Positions 10,001 to 19,609 of a stretch of DNA of 64,000 bases are shown one piece after another. Position 1 is the first letter of the stretch; each line of letters opens with the position of its first letter. This DNA is from Lachnospiraceae bacterium (GTDB taxonomy: Bacteria > Bacillota > Clostridia > Lachnospirales > Lachnospiraceae). The notes beneath the pieces are model-generated. The model ran no database searches. It was not told the origin of the DNA and worked only from the letters and a program-made list of their open reading frames with translations. The stretch lies in NCBI GenBank assembly GCA_024695145.1, contig JAILIS010000032.1:124001-188000 (forward strand). Direction: 5' to 3'. A program made the position numbers and the translations under genes.

Positions 10001-10876
10001 AGATCAAAGGCTGAAGATAAGATATATGATGCCGGTTCGCACGGCAGGAAAGTATATGTATGCCGTAACCGCTGCGCAAGACCTGTCGTGTTCATACCGG
10101 TATTTCCCGGGACAAACTGCGAATACGACAGTGCGAATGCTTTTAAACGCGCGGGAGCGGATGTTATCACGCAGGTATTTACAAACCGCACGGCTTCCGA
10201 TATCAGGGATTCGGTGGAAAGCTTCAGAAAGGGAATAAGTTCGGCTCAGATGATAATGTTCCCGGGAGGATTTTCCGCAGGTGATGAGCCTGACGGTTCG
10301 GCGAAGTTCTTCGCCACCGCATTTCGTAACGAAGTGCTGAGCGACGAAGTTCAAAAGCTTCTTGGCGAGCGTGACGGACTCGTACTCGGAATATGTAACG
10401 GTTTCCAGGCGCTTATCAAGCTCGGACTGGTTCCCGACGGCGTGATAACCGGACAGAACGAGGCGTCACCGACGCTTACATACAACACTATCAACCGTCA
10501 TGTTTCGAAGATCGCATATACGAAGGTTGTATCAAACCTCTCCCCATGGCTGTTGATGGCACAGTGCCAAAGCGCCTATGCCATACCGGTATCGCACGGT
10601 GAGGGCCGGTTTGTCGCAAACGATGATGTCATCAGAAAACTGTTTGAAAACGGACAGGTGGCGACCAGATACTGCGATCCCGACGGCAATGTGACGATGG
10701 ATGAAGAATATAACATCAACGGATCCTTTGCGGCGATCGAGGGCATCACGAGTCCCGACGGCAGGGTATTCGGCAAGATGGGACACGCGGAACGCCGCGG
10801 CAGCGGTGTTGCCGTAAATATTTACGGTGATCAGGACATGAAGATATTTGAATCGGGAGTGGCATATTTCGGTTAA
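7094..10876 (+). CDS. purL: Phosphoribosylformylglycinamidine synthase, single-chain form
   Basis: 1260 residues: the large single-polypeptide type that fuses the FGAM synthase and glutaminase subunits. It makes formylglycinamidine ribonucleotide from FGAR, ATP and glutamine in purine synthesis. The synthase part shows the hallmark ETHNHPTEIEPFGGAAT region and a second PurM-like half (SIGAGSVLMPYGG, SIGGKDSMSGT). The C-terminal class I glutaminase starts around FPGTNCEYDSANAFKRAGA, with nucleophile Cys1101 in GICNGFQ and His1168 in SHGEGRF. The ATG follows AAAGG. It stands here without other pur genes, directly after radA. All catalytic landmarks are present, so I expect an active enzyme. Confidence 0.96.
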   Translation: MVRRIYVEKKRAYAAAANELFEDLKGYLKLGGLTKVRILIRYDIEGIDDDLFETAKKCVFCEPPIDDLYEDDFQREDDDRVFSVEYLPGQFDQRADSAVQCVQFLAADAMPVIRTATTYCLSGSISDEEFEAIKSYCINPVDSKETGFDRPDTLAVTYDEPDDISVFDGFSKMPDDDLKKLYDSLGLAMTFRDFKHIQDYFANDERRDPTMTEIRVLDTYWSDHCRHTTFQTELTDVTVDDGKYAPAIRQSFEEYKKAREEVYGADTNKYVCLMDIALMGMKLLKKQGKLSNQEESDEINACSIVVPVKIDDREEEWLVSFKNETHNHPTEIEPFGGAATCLGGAIRDPLSGRSYVYQAMRVTGAADPTRPLSETLPGKLSQRKLVRGAAKGYSSYGNQIGLATGYVKEIYHPDYVAKRMEIGAVIGAAKRSNVVRATSDPGDVIILLGGRTGRDGCGGATGSSKAHTLSSLETCGAEVQKGNAPTERKLQRLFRRPEVSKLIRKCNDFGAGGVSVAIGELADGLCVDLDKVPKKYEGLDGTELAISESQERMAVVIAPADVERFMEYAAEENLEATKVAEVTKEPRLVLMWRGRKIVDIKRSFLDTNGAHQETKVHVSLPEDRGFFDRPVIEKVEKDVNALDFAAALSDSLSDLKVCSQKGLVEMFDSSIGAGSVLMPYGGRTQLCESQTMIAKLPVYEGKCDTVTMMSYGFDPYLSSWSPYHGAQYAVTESVARIVSSGGDPGKIRFTFQEYFRRMSEDPARWSQPFAALLGAFSAQLGFSLPSIGGKDSMSGTFRDIDVPPTLVSFAVDVGSLEDVVTPELKSAGNKLVLIEIEKDELDRVDFEYAMKQYRSFYKDVQSGIIRSAYATDCYGIVPALCKMAFGNGTGFKIEHSFDMRRLFVPMPGCLVAEVSGADVGRLSGTYTVIGEVMDDGKFSYGSVSVSENEAVNTWKKPLESVFPTRSYEDRSKAEDKIYDAGSHGRKVYVCRNRCARPVVFIPVFPGTNCEYDSANAFKRAGADVITQVFTNRTASDIRDSVESFRKGISSAQMIMFPGGFSAGDEPDGSAKFFATAFRNEVLSDEVQKLLGERDGLVLGICNGFQALIKLGLVPDGVITGQNEASPTLTYNTINRHVSKIAYTKVVSNLSPWLLMAQCQSAYAIPVSHGEGRFVANDDVIRKLFENGQVATRYCDPDGNVTMDEEYNINGSFAAIEGITSPDGRVFGKMGHAERRGSGVAVNIYGDQDMKIFESGVAYFG

Positions 10877-10897
10877 CACAGCGTAAAGGGGCCGGTA

Positions 10898-13234
10898 TTG
10901 AAAAAGGATTCGGAAAACGGAAAGTTTTCGTTTGTCAAATGGTTTAACAGAATAAAGACGGAAAAGGCGCTTATGCGTCTTCTTTCCATCTGCTTTGTAC
11001 TCCTTATCGCATGCGTGCTGCTCAGCGCACTTCATGTCAGACGTATATTCATGGCTTTCGAGGAGTCGTCGTACAACTATATAATCAACAGATCCGAACT
11101 GTCGACGAAATATTTCTCCGAGAATTTTGAAAGAAGGGGCGCTCTTGTCATAGCCGAGGCAACTGTCCTGGCCGAGGATGAGAAGATAGACAAGACAAGC
11201 ATATGCAACTGTCTGAAGATCCTTGAAGAGACCGGCGAATTCTCCTATGCACGTTACGTCAGCAACCGCGGGATCAAGTACCGATCGAACGGTACACTCA
11301 ATTCGACGATGCTGAAATCATATTCGGATGCCATCGATTCCACGAAAGAGGTCAGCGTATACCGTAACTTTGATCCGGAACAGACAAACGATGAGGTTTG
11401 TTTCGCCTCCGCCGTCATGAAGAACGGAGTTATCCAGGGATATATCATCGGTGTCGCCAATGCATCAAAGATGTTTGAGAATACGGCTTCCGAAGCGGTC
11501 TCGCTTGTTGCAGAGAGATATCTTACGGATTCAAAAGGCAACATCGTTGCCTATGTCAAGAACAACAAGATATATGACGGAACCGGTAAGAACATATTTG
11601 ATCTTATCACCAAGGACTGCATAGATGACTATGCGGCCCAGCAGGTCAGGGACGATATACTGAACGAGATCAACCAGGTCAATATCACGAACAGACAGAT
11701 ATCGGTTGACGGCAAAAAGGGGTACGCTCTTTACAAACAGCTTTCCGGAACTTCCAGCTGGGATCTGTTCTACGTTGTATACTCCGATGATGTGCGCGAG
11801 ACCATCATGCCGGTCCTTGTTGAATCATTCCTTGTAATGGTCATAGTCATAATCCTGATGGCCATAATGGCAGCCGTCGTCATCAACTATATCCGCGGTG
11901 AACAGAACAAAGTATATGATCTGGCGTATGTTGATGACCTGACAAGAGCTCCCAATGAAAACGCGTTCAGGGAAAGAGCAACGGAACTGCTTATGGAGAA
12001 TCCCGAGATCCCGTATCTTATCACGTGTTTCGATCTTATGAATTTCCGGTATATCAACGAGGGATACGGCCACTTAAAGGCCGATATGCTCCTTCGTGAC
12101 ATCGCAGTTGCCCTCAGTGAAGCATACGGATATAACGAGACTTTCGGAAGACTGTCCGCGGACAGATTTGTCGGCCTGTGTGTGGATGATAACCGTCTGA
12201 CGGAGAGAAAAGAATTCATTACGGAGAGGGTCACACGTTCCGCGGAAGAGATCGGTATGAAATACCCGATCAAGTTCAAGACCGGTATATACTATATAAG
12301 AGACAGAAAAGAGCCGATCTCCGAGATGATAGACAAGGCCAATCTGGCGCGTAAAGCCGTTTCGAGTTCGCTCAGAAGCCTTGAGGTCGAATACCGTGAC
12401 CAGCTCATGGAGGAGACAAGGAAGCAGGAGAGAGTCGAATCCAGGATGCACGAAGCACTCGAAAAGGGCGAATTCGTACCTTACCTGCAGCCCAAGTGGA
12501 ACATGGCCGAGGACCGCATCTACGGCGCGGAGGCTCTTATCAGATGGGTTGATTCAAACGGAAAAGTCATACCGCCCGGAGAATTCATACCCGTATTTGA
12601 AAAGAACGGATTTATCGAGCAGATCGATTTCTACATGCTCAATGCGATATGCCGATACATCAGGCAGATGATAGATGACGGACGTGAAGTTTATCCGGTA
12701 TCGATCAACCAGTCAAGGTATCTTCTGTATGATCCGAACTACATCATGAAGGTCCAGGAGATCATGCTCAAATACAGGGTGCCGAAGGGACTTATAGAAC
12801 TTGAGATAACAGAGACGGTATTTTTCAACGAAAAAGAGAGAATGCTCGAAGTGATGCGCAATCTCAAGGAATTCAACATGAACCTTTCGATAGACGATTT
12901 CGGCTCCGGTTATTCATCACTGAATCTTCTGAGGGATATTCCGTTTGATGTTCTTAAGATCGACAGAGGCTTTCTTGATGAATCGGTACAGACCGATACG
13001 GGTAAATGGATACTCCGCAAGATCGTCGAGATGGCAGAGGGGCTCAACCTCAAAGTCATCTGCGAAGGTGTTGAGACTCATGAGCAGGTTGAGATGCTGC
13101 TAGACATAGGCTGCATTTACGCACAGGGATACTTGTATTCACGTCCGATCCCCATCGAAGATTTCATGGAGATGTACAATGTTCCGATAGATGAGGATTC
13201 ACCGGTGACTTATATTGAAGACAACAGTATATGA
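10898..13234 (+). CDS. Membrane c-di-GMP phosphodiesterase (degenerate GGDEF, intact EAL)
   Basis: 778 residues, starting at TTG 10898 with AAAGGGG upstream. An N-terminal transmembrane helix (~28-48), an extracytoplasmic sensor region of Cache/CHASE type (~50-300) and a second helix (~310-330) precede the cytoplasmic domains. The GGDEF domain is degenerate: the signature position reads SADRF, so cyclase activity is unlikely. The EAL domain keeps its metal and catalytic residues: GAEALIRW, the Asn of NQSRYLL, LEITET, IDDFGSGYSSL, LKIDRGFL and CEGVETHEQ. I therefore predict hydrolysis of cyclic di-GMP in response to an external signal, with the dead GGDEF domain possibly a GTP sensor. queH overlaps its last 20 bases. 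Confidence 0.93.
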   Translation: MKKDSENGKFSFVKWFNRIKTEKALMRLLSICFVLLIACVLLSALHVRRIFMAFEESSYNYIINRSELSTKYFSENFERRGALVIAEATVLAEDEKIDKTSICNCLKILEETGEFSYARYVSNRGIKYRSNGTLNSTMLKSYSDAIDSTKEVSVYRNFDPEQTNDEVCFASAVMKNGVIQGYIIGVANASKMFENTASEAVSLVAERYLTDSKGNIVAYVKNNKIYDGTGKNIFDLITKDCIDDYAAQQVRDDILNEINQVNITNRQISVDGKKGYALYKQLSGTSSWDLFYVVYSDDVRETIMPVLVESFLVMVIVIILMAIMAAVVINYIRGEQNKVYDLAYVDDLTRAPNENAFRERATELLMENPEIPYLITCFDLMNFRYINEGYGHLKADMLLRDIAVALSEAYGYNETFGRLSADRFVGLCVDDNRLTERKEFITERVTRSAEEIGMKYPIKFKTGIYYIRDRKEPISEMIDKANLARKAVSSSLRSLEVEYRDQLMEETRKQERVESRMHEALEKGEFVPYLQPKWNMAEDRIYGAEALIRWVDSNGKVIPPGEFIPVFEKNGFIEQIDFYMLNAICRYIRQMIDDGREVYPVSINQSRYLLYDPNYIMKVQEIMLKYRVPKGLIELEITETVFFNEKERMLEVMRNLKEFNMNLSIDDFGSGYSSLNLLRDIPFDVLKIDRGFLDESVQTDTGKWILRKIVEMAEGLNLKVICEGVETHEQVEMLLDIGCIYAQGYLYSRPIPIEDFMEMYNVPIDEDSPVTYIEDNSI

Positions 13235-13853
13235 TGCACAACTTGCCCGTATCATTGAGTCAATAGATACGGATAACAGACCTTCTTTGCTGATGCATAG
13301 CTGCTGCGCACCCTGCAGCAGCTATTGTCTGATATATCTGATGCGATATTTTGAGATCACATGCTTCTGGTACAATCCGAACATCACCGACAAAGAAGAA
13401 TACGACAGGCGTAAAGAGGAACTTCTGCGCCTTACCGGCATACTCAATGAAGAGTATGACATAATATGCCGCGATCATCCGATAAAAGTCATCAGCGAAG
13501 ATTTTGATCCGGACGTTTTTCTTGACACAGTAAGAGACAAAGATCTCGCGGGATGTCCGGAAGGCGGAGACCGCTGCAGGATGTGCTTTGACATGCGCCT
13601 GGGCAGGACGTTTGAGACAGCTTTACAAAATGGTTTTGACTATTTTACGACTACGCTCACAATAAGTCCTCACAAGGATGCGAGACTTATCAACAATATA
13701 GGAAACGCTCTTGCGACAGCGGATGTCAGATGGCTTCCATCTGATTTTAAAAAGAGGGACGGATTCAGGCAGTCGGTGGAACTGTCACGAAAGTACGGAC
13801 TCTACAGACAGAATTACTGCGGATGCGTATATTCGGTCAGAAGCGATACATAG
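13215..13853 (+). CDS. queH: Epoxyqueuosine reductase QueH
   Basis: 212 residues. QueH (the DUF208 family) reduces epoxyqueuosine to queuosine in tRNA wobble position 34, and replaces cobalamin-dependent QueG in many anaerobes. Typical features: HSCCAPCSSY with Cys30, Cys31 and Cys34, FWYNPNI, the second cysteine set in GDRCRMCFDMRL, the TTTLTISPHKD motif and the C-terminal YCGCVYS. The start is taken as TTG 13215, overlapping the end of the phosphodiesterase gene, because no other start lies before the catalytic cysteines except Met27, which would remove the normal N-terminal helix. The overlap suggests translational coupling. The next gene, argS, is also a tRNA-related enzyme. Confidence 0.93.
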   Translation: MKTTVYDAQLARIIESIDTDNRPSLLMHSCCAPCSSYCLIYLMRYFEITCFWYNPNITDKEEYDRRKEELLRLTGILNEEYDIICRDHPIKVISEDFDPDVFLDTVRDKDLAGCPEGGDRCRMCFDMRLGRTFETALQNGFDYFTTTLTISPHKDARLINNIGNALATADVRWLPSDFKKRDGFRQSVELSRKYGLYRQNYCGCVYSVRSDT

Positions 13854-13877
13854 AGTGCAAAGAGGAAGGGACAGATA

Positions 13878-15659
13878 ATGAAGACAATTCTTGAACAGAT
13901 AACGGATATCGTCTCGGAGGCTTTCGGGAAGGCCGGTTACGACAGTACATACGGAAAGGTCGGATACAGCAACCGTCCCGATCTTTGCGAGTATCAGTGC
14001 AACGGCGCGATGGCTGCCGCCAAGACATACCATAAAGCGCCGATCGCCATAGCGGAAGATGTCGCAGGGGCACTTTCGGACAATGAAGCTTTTTCGATGA
14101 TAAGTGCCGTCCCCCCGGGATTTTTAAACATCAGGCTCTCGAAGGGCTTTCTTGCAAAGTACCTTAATGAGATGAAAGAAAGTGAATGCTTCGGGCTTGA
14201 AAAGAGCGCGCCCGTTAAGATCATTGTAGACTACGGCGGACCGAACGTTGCCAAGCCTCTTCATGTCGGGCATCTTCGTGCCGCGATCATCGGTGAGAGC
14301 GTAAAGCGCATATGCAGATATATGGGAAATGAAGTCATCGGTGATGTGCATCTGGGCGACTGGGGACTGCAGATGGGTCTGATAATAACGGAGCTTAAGT
14401 CGAGACAGCCCGATCTTCCTTACTTTGATGATAAGTATACGGGACAATACCCGGAAGAGCCCCCCTTTACACTGTCTGAGCTAGAGGAGATATATCCGAG
14501 TGCAAGTGCCAGATCCAAAGAGGATGAAGCCTTCAGAGAGGAGGCACTTTCGGCCACCAAGCAGCTTCAGAAGGGGGAACGCGGATACCGTGCACTCTGG
14601 CAGCATATCATCGATGTGTCTGTGCCGGATCTTAAGCGCAACTATGCCGAGCTTATGGTTGATTTCGACTGGTGGAAGGGAGAGAGCAGTGTCGATCCGC
14701 TCATAGCTCCGATGGTCGACGATATGAAAAAAAAGGGATTTGCTCATGAGAGTGAGGGCGCTCTTGTAGTTGATGTGGCCGAAGAGTCCGATACTAAGGA
14801 AGTTCCGCCGTGCATGATCTTAAAATCAGACGGCGCGGCACTTTACACAACGACCGATCTTGCAACGCTGCTTGACAGGAGGCAGACCTTCGATCCCGAC
14901 CGGGTCATATATGTCGTTGATAAAAGACAGGACATGCATTTCGTGCAGGTGTTCAGGACCGCCAGGAAATGCGGTATAGTAAGGGAAGATACAAAGCTTG
15001 ATTTTCTCGGATTCGGTACGATGAACGGAAAGGACGGAAAGCCTTTTAAAACAAGAGAAGGCGGTGTGATGCGCCTTGAGAGGCTGATCGGGGAGATCAA
15101 GGATACGATGTACAAAAAGATCACCGAAAACCATCCCGCCGATCCCGAAGAGGCAAAAAAGACATCCGAAACGGTAGCTGTTGCGGCGATCAAATACGGA
15201 GATCTGTCCAATCAGGCGACAAAGGATTATATATTTGACGTCGACAAGTTCACGTCCTTTGAAGGCAACACCGGACCGTACATACTTTATACGATAGTCA
15301 GGATCAAGTCCATCCTGGCAAAGTATACGGAGAGCATGAGATCCGGCGAAGAGCAAAAAGGCGGACTTCCCCGTACGGTAGCGGAAGCCAGAAACGAAGC
15401 CGAAAAAGCGCTGATGCTCGAGATCTCGAAGTTTTCCGAGGCGGTCACGGGTGCTTATGAGGAGATCGCACCGCACAGGATATGTGCTTATATATATGAT
15501 GTATGTAATGAATTCAACAGATTTTATCATGAGACAAGGATACTCGCCGAAGAGGATGAGCGGAAAAAGAGCGGCTGGATCGCCCTTCTCGTCCTTACAA
15601 AGGAGATCCTTGAGAAGTGCATAGACCTTCTCGGATTTGAGGCTCCCGACAGGATGTAA
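13878..15659 (+). CDS. argS: Arginyl-tRNA synthetase
   Basis: 593 residues, class I synthetase charging tRNA-Arg. The HIGH-type motif appears as VAKPLHVGHLRAA after DYGGPN, and the region GTMNGKDGKPFKTREGG corresponds to the family's KMSKS-equivalent loop. The N-terminal add-on domain (~1-100) and the C-terminal anticodon-binding domain with NEFNRFYHE are both present. The start ATG follows AGAGGAAGGGACAG. The gene lies 24 bases after queH and ends ~40 bases before the CIRCE element of clpB; I saw no clear terminator between them. Confidence 0.96.
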   Translation: MKTILEQITDIVSEAFGKAGYDSTYGKVGYSNRPDLCEYQCNGAMAAAKTYHKAPIAIAEDVAGALSDNEAFSMISAVPPGFLNIRLSKGFLAKYLNEMKESECFGLEKSAPVKIIVDYGGPNVAKPLHVGHLRAAIIGESVKRICRYMGNEVIGDVHLGDWGLQMGLIITELKSRQPDLPYFDDKYTGQYPEEPPFTLSELEEIYPSASARSKEDEAFREEALSATKQLQKGERGYRALWQHIIDVSVPDLKRNYAELMVDFDWWKGESSVDPLIAPMVDDMKKKGFAHESEGALVVDVAEESDTKEVPPCMILKSDGAALYTTTDLATLLDRRQTFDPDRVIYVVDKRQDMHFVQVFRTARKCGIVREDTKLDFLGFGTMNGKDGKPFKTREGGVMRLERLIGEIKDTMYKKITENHPADPEEAKKTSETVAVAAIKYGDLSNQATKDYIFDVDKFTSFEGNTGPYILYTIVRIKSILAKYTESMRSGEEQKGGLPRTVAEARNEAEKALMLEISKFSEAVTGAYEEIAPHRICAYIYDVCNEFNRFYHETRILAEEDERKKSGWIALLVLTKEILEKCIDLLGFEAPDRM

Positions 15660-15698
15660 CGGCATTTTCACACAATTAGATAGAATATTCTGAAAATA

Positions 15699-15725
15699 CT
15701 AGCACTCACCTATTGACAGTGCTAG
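15699..15725 (+). promoter_or_regulatory. CIRCE operator (HrcA-type heat-shock site)
   Basis: Inverted repeat CTAGCACTC - 9 bases - CAGTGCTAG. The CIRCE consensus is TTAGCACTC-N9-GAGTGCTAA, so the spacing is exact and each arm is one or two bases off. The repeat extends one or two bases further on each side (TACTAGCACT / AGTGCTAGTA). It overlaps the -35 box of the clpB promoter, where bound HrcA would block RNA polymerase. hrcA itself is not in the window. Confidence 0.92.
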
Positions 15726-15741
15726 TATTTTATTGTATCAT
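15713..15741 (+). promoter_or_regulatory. Sigma-A promoter of clpB
   Basis: TTGACA at 15713-15718, 17-base spacer, TATCAT at 15736-15741. The -35 hexamer lies inside the CIRCE repeat. Predicted start near 15748 gives a ~40-base leader containing AGGGGAGGG before the clpB ATG. Confidence 0.9.
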
Positions 15742-15787
15742 CTTTTCTGTAAGTAATAAGACTCTCAAAAAGGGGAGGGAAATGATC

Positions 15788-18367
15788 ATGAACATACAGA
15801 AATTTACTCAAAGATCGCTTGATGCGATCAACTCGGTTGAAAAGATCACATATGATAACGGCAATCAGGAAATGGCCCAGATACATCTCCTGTATGCGAT
15901 GCTGACGCAGCCTGACGGCATTCTTCCTCGGCTTATCGAAAAGATGGAGATCAACACGGAACACTTTACGGAAAACGTCGAAGACCATATTGCAAGGCGT
16001 CCGAAGGTTTCTGGAGGAAGGGCTTATGTCGGGGATAAACTCAACAAGGTCCTTGTGTCGGCTGAAGATGAGGCGAAGGCGATGAACGATTCCTACGTAT
16101 CGATCGAGCATCTTTTCCTTGCCATGCAGAAGCATCCGGACAGTGATATCAAGGAGATATTAAAGGAATACGGCATCACCCGTGACCGTTTTCTTACGGC
16201 GCTCGCATCCATACGCGGCAATCATAACGTTACGAGCGACAATCCCGAAGCGACATATGACACCCTTGAAAAATACGGCCAGGATCTTGTCGAGCGGGCC
16301 AGAAGCCGCAAGCTTGATCCGGTGATCGGAAGGGATTCCGAGATCAGAAATATCATCAGGATACTGTCGCGCAAGACCAAGAACAATCCCGTTCTGATCG
16401 GTGAGCCCGGTGTCGGCAAGACCGCAGTGGTCGAGGGCCTCGCCCAGAGGATAGTGCGCGGTGACGTTCCCGAAGGATTAAAGGACAAGACTGTTTTCGC
16501 ACTCGATATGGGTGCTCTTGTTGCGGGCGCAAAGTACCGCGGCGAATTTGAGGAAAGACTGAAAGCTGTCCTTGAGGATGTTGCGGCAAGCGAAGGCAGG
16601 ATCATACTGTTCATTGATGAGCTTCATACGATCGTCGGTGCCGGTAAGACCGACGGTGCACTCGATGCGGGCAACATGTTAAAGCCCATGCTCGCCAGAG
16701 GAGAGCTTCACTGTATAGGTGCCACGACGCTTGACGAATACCGTCAGTATATCGAAAAAGACGCAGCCCTTGAGAGAAGGTTCCAGCCTGTCATGGTCGA
16801 TGAGCCGACCGTTGAGGACACGATATCAATACTGAGGGGCCTTAAGGAAAGATACGAGGTCTATCACGGTGTAAAGATAATGGATAATGCCCTTGTGGCT
16901 GCAGCCACGCTTTCGGACCGGTACATCTCCGACAGATTCCTTCCGGATAAGGCTATCGATCTTGTCGATGAGGCGTGTGCCCTTATCAAGACCGAACTTG
17001 ATTCCATGCCGTCCGAACTCGACGAGCTCAACCGCAGGAAAATGCAGCTTGAGATAGAAGAATCCGCCCTGAAAAAGGAGACCGACCAGCTGAGTATGTC
17101 AAGGCTTGAGACACTTCAGAAGGAACTGTCCGAGGTAAGGGAAGATTATGAACTGAAGATGGCACAGTGGGAGAACGAAAAATCATCCGTCGAGAAGCTC
17201 TCAAAACTCCGTGAGGAGATCGAGACCGTCAACAATGAGATAGAGATAGCAAAGCATGAAAACAACTATGAACTCGCAGGCCAGCTCCAGTACGGAAAGC
17301 TCCCGGCTCTTAAAGAGCAGCTGGCAGCGGAAGAGGAGCGGGTCAGGAACAAGGATCTGACGCTTGTTCACGAGAACGTCTCGGAAGAGGAGATATCGAG
17401 GATAGTCAGCCGCTGGACCGGCATCCCCGTATCAAAGCTTACGGAAGGCGAACGCAGCAAGATCCTGCATCTTGACGAGGAACTCCATAAGCGCGTTATC
17501 GGACAGGACGAAGCCGTTACAAAGGTTACGGAGGCGATCCTTCGCTCGAAGGCCGGTATCAAGGACCCGGGTAAACCGATCGGATCATTTTTGTTCCTGG
17601 GACCTACCGGTGTCGGTAAGACGGAGCTTGCAAAGTCACTTGCGGCGTGCCTGTTTGATGATGAGAATAACATGGTGCGTATAGATATGAGTGAATACAT
17701 GGAGAAATTCTCCGTATCACGACTGATCGGAGCGCCTCCGGGATATGTCGGATATGAGGAGGGCGGACAGCTGACGGAAGCAGTCAGGAGAAAACCATAT
17801 TCCGTCGTTCTTTTTGACGAGATAGAGAAGGCTCATCCCGATGTGTTCAATGTCCTGCTCCAGGTGCTTGACGACGGCAGGATCACGGATTCACAGGGCC
17901 GCACGGTCGATTTTAAAAACACGATACTGATAATGACAAGCAATATCGGAGCCCAGTATCTTCTTGACGGCATAGGTGATGACGGTGATATCAGCAATGA
18001 GGCTTCGGAAGCTGTCATGGGAGAACTGCGTGCAAGCTTTCGCCCGGAATTTCTGAACCGTCTTGATGAGACTGTTATGTTCAGACCGCTTACAAAAGAC
18101 AACATAAGAGGTATAATGCAACTGATACTTGCCGATCTTAATGAACGGCTCATCGAAAAGGAACTTCGGATAGAGCTTACCGATGCGGCATCGGATCTGA
18201 TAATCCTAAAAGCGTATGATCCGGTATACGGAGCAAGACCGCTGAAAAGATATATGCAGCGCACCGTCGAGACCCTTGCGGCCAAAAAGATACTTGAAGG
18301 CGACATCAGGGAAGGCGATGTGATAACTATAGATGAAAAAGATGAGGAGCTTGCGGTAAGAGACTGA
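15788..18367 (+). CDS. clpB: ATP-dependent chaperone ClpB
   Basis: 859 residues, normal ClpB size. Hsp100 disaggregase that works with DnaK to rescue aggregated proteins. Order: N-domain (1-~145), first ATPase (Walker A GEPGVGKT 205-212, Walker [10 protein letters not shown]), long coiled-coil middle domain (~395-515, from [17 protein letters not shown]), and second ATPase with GPTGVGKT and [14 protein letters not shown]. Unlike the ClpC in this window it has no (L/I/V)GF ClpP-docking loop in the second ATPase domain (the stretch reads [12 protein letters not shown]), as expected for ClpB. The start is ATG 15788: the ribosome site ends about 8 bases upstream, whereas ATG 15782 is too close and an upstream extension would run through the promoter. 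Heat induction is predicted from the CIRCE element. Confidence 0.96.
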   Translation: MNIQKFTQRSLDAINSVEKITYDNGNQEMAQIHLLYAMLTQPDGILPRLIEKMEINTEHFTENVEDHIARRPKVSGGRAYVGDKLNKVLVSAEDEAKAMNDSYVSIEHLFLAMQKHPDSDIKEILKEYGITRDRFLTALASIRGNHNVTSDNPEATYDTLEKYGQDLVERARSRKLDPVIGRDSEIRNIIRILSRKTKNNPVLIGEPGVGKTAVVEGLAQRIVRGDVPEGLKDKTVFALDMGALVAGAKYRGEFEERLKAVLEDVAASEGRIILFIDELHTIVGAGKTDGALDAGNMLKPMLARGELHCIGATTLDEYRQYIEKDAALERRFQPVMVDEPTVEDTISILRGLKERYEVYHGVKIMDNALVAAATLSDRYISDRFLPDKAIDLVDEACALIKTELDSMPSELDELNRRKMQLEIEESALKKETDQLSMSRLETLQKELSEVREDYELKMAQWENEKSSVEKLSKLREEIETVNNEIEIAKHENNYELAGQLQYGKLPALKEQLAAEEERVRNKDLTLVHENVSEEEISRIVSRWTGIPVSKLTEGERSKILHLDEELHKRVIGQDEAVTKVTEAILRSKAGIKDPGKPIGSFLFLGPTGVGKTELAKSLAACLFDDENNMVRIDMSEYMEKFSVSRLIGAPPGYVGYEEGGQLTEAVRRKPYSVVLFDEIEKAHPDVFNVLLQVLDDGRITDSQGRTVDFKNTILIMTSNIGAQYLLDGIGDDGDISNEASEAVMGELRASFRPEFLNRLDETVMFRPLTKDNIRGIMQLILADLNERLIEKELRIELTDAASDLIILKAYDPVYGARPLKRYMQRTVETLAAKKILEGDIREGDVITIDEKDEELAVRD

Positions 18368-18387
18368 CAAACACAGGAGGATCCTAC

Positions 18388-19566
18388 ATGGCAGAACTGA
18401 AGTGTCCGCATTGCGGTCAGGCATTTACGGTGGATGATGCTGCCCTTGCATCAATAGTATCCCAGATAAGGGACAGCGAGTTTCAAAAGGATGTCAATGA
18501 CAGACTTGAAGAGATCACCGGACATATCAAAAAGGAGTATGAGCTTGAGGCCAGGGTAGAGCATGACAGGGAGATAAAGAAACTGTCCGAACGGCTCAGG
18601 ACGGCTGAAGACCGGGCAAAAGATCTTGAAACGAAGCTTGAGATGTCCGCGGACAAAAACAGGATCGCCGTTATGGAGGCAGTCCGGGCCGTGGAAGATG
18701 AAAAGCAGGATCTGGCAAGAAAACTGGAGGAGGAGAAGAGCAGGGAAGAACTTCTCCTTCGCCAGAAAGATGAGATGATCGCATATTACAAAGACTTAAA
18801 AGCCAGAATGTCCACGAAGATGGTCGGAGAGTCCTTGGAGCGGCACTGCGAGGATGAGTTCAACCGCTTCCGGCCGACGGCCTTTAAAAATGCCTATTTT
18901 GAGAAAGATAATGACGCCAGAAGCGGAAGCAAAGGTGATTATATTTACCGTGAGTGTGATGAGAACGGCGTCGAGCTCATATCCATCATGTTTGAGATGA
19001 AGAACGAGATGGACGAGACGGCAACCAAGCACAGGAACGAGGACTTTTTCAAGGAACTTGATAAGGACAGACGGGAGAAGAACTGTGAGTATGCGGTTCT
19101 TGTTTCCATGCTTGAAGCCGACAGTGATCTTTATAACGGAGGGATAGTAGACGTATCTTACAGATACGACAAAATGTACGTTGTAAGGCCGCAGTGTTTC
19201 ATACCTATCATAACGCTCCTTCGCAACGCCGCGTTTACAGCCCTTTCATACAAACAGGAGCTTGAGATCGTACGCAATCAGGATATAGACATAAGCAATT
19301 TTGAGGACAGCCTCCGAAAGTTCAAGGAGGACTTCGGAAGAAACTACGAACTGGCCCATAGTCATTTCGACAAGGCCGTTGATGAGATCGACAAAACGAT
19401 ACAGCATCTCGAGAAAGTCAAGAAAGAGCTCCTCGGATCCGACAACCAGCTCCGGATAGCGACCGGCAAGGTCGAAGACGTGACTGTCAAGAAACTGACA
19501 AAGGATAACCCGACAATGCAGGCCAAATTCGCCTCTTGTGCAGGGGCTGATCAGGGAGTAAAATAA
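18388..19566 (+). CDS. DUF2130 domain protein
   Basis: 392 residues; ATG preceded by ACAGGAGG. An N-terminal zinc-ribbon-like start ([10 protein letters not shown]) is followed by a long charged coiled coil (~45-140), then a conserved-looking globular block: [54 protein letters not shown] and [11 protein letters not shown]. The E..FN..R, D, F-E-x-K layout resembles a restriction-endonuclease-like (PD-(D/E)XK) core, and I recognise the whole as DUF2130. A nuclease role is inference; no substrate is known to me. A second coiled coil precedes the C-terminus. It sits 20 bases after clpB and may be co-transcribed with it. Confidence 0.85.
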   Translation: MAELKCPHCGQAFTVDDAALASIVSQIRDSEFQKDVNDRLEEITGHIKKEYELEARVEHDREIKKLSERLRTAEDRAKDLETKLEMSADKNRIAVMEAVRAVEDEKQDLARKLEEEKSREELLLRQKDEMIAYYKDLKARMSTKMVGESLERHCEDEFNRFRPTAFKNAYFEKDNDARSGSKGDYIYRECDENGVELISIMFEMKNEMDETATKHRNEDFFKELDKDRREKNCEYAVLVSMLEADSDLYNGGIVDVSYRYDKMYVVRPQCFIPIITLLRNAAFTALSYKQELEIVRNQDIDISNFEDSLRKFKEDFGRNYELAHSHFDKAVDEIDKTIQHLEKVKKELLGSDNQLRIATGKVEDVTVKKLTKDNPTMQAKFASCAGADQGVK

Positions 19567-19609
19567 TATCTGTCTTTTTTCACATGATAAAAAAGAAGGA
19601 GATAAAAGC

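Noticed and set aside
14826..15671. 281-codon minus-strand frame opposite argS
   Set aside because: Long but with no family resemblance, and argS on the other strand is certain.
19574..19597. T-run / A-run hairpin between DUF2130 and the bactofilin-like gene
   Set aside because: A stem made only of A-T pairs is too weak to call a terminator.
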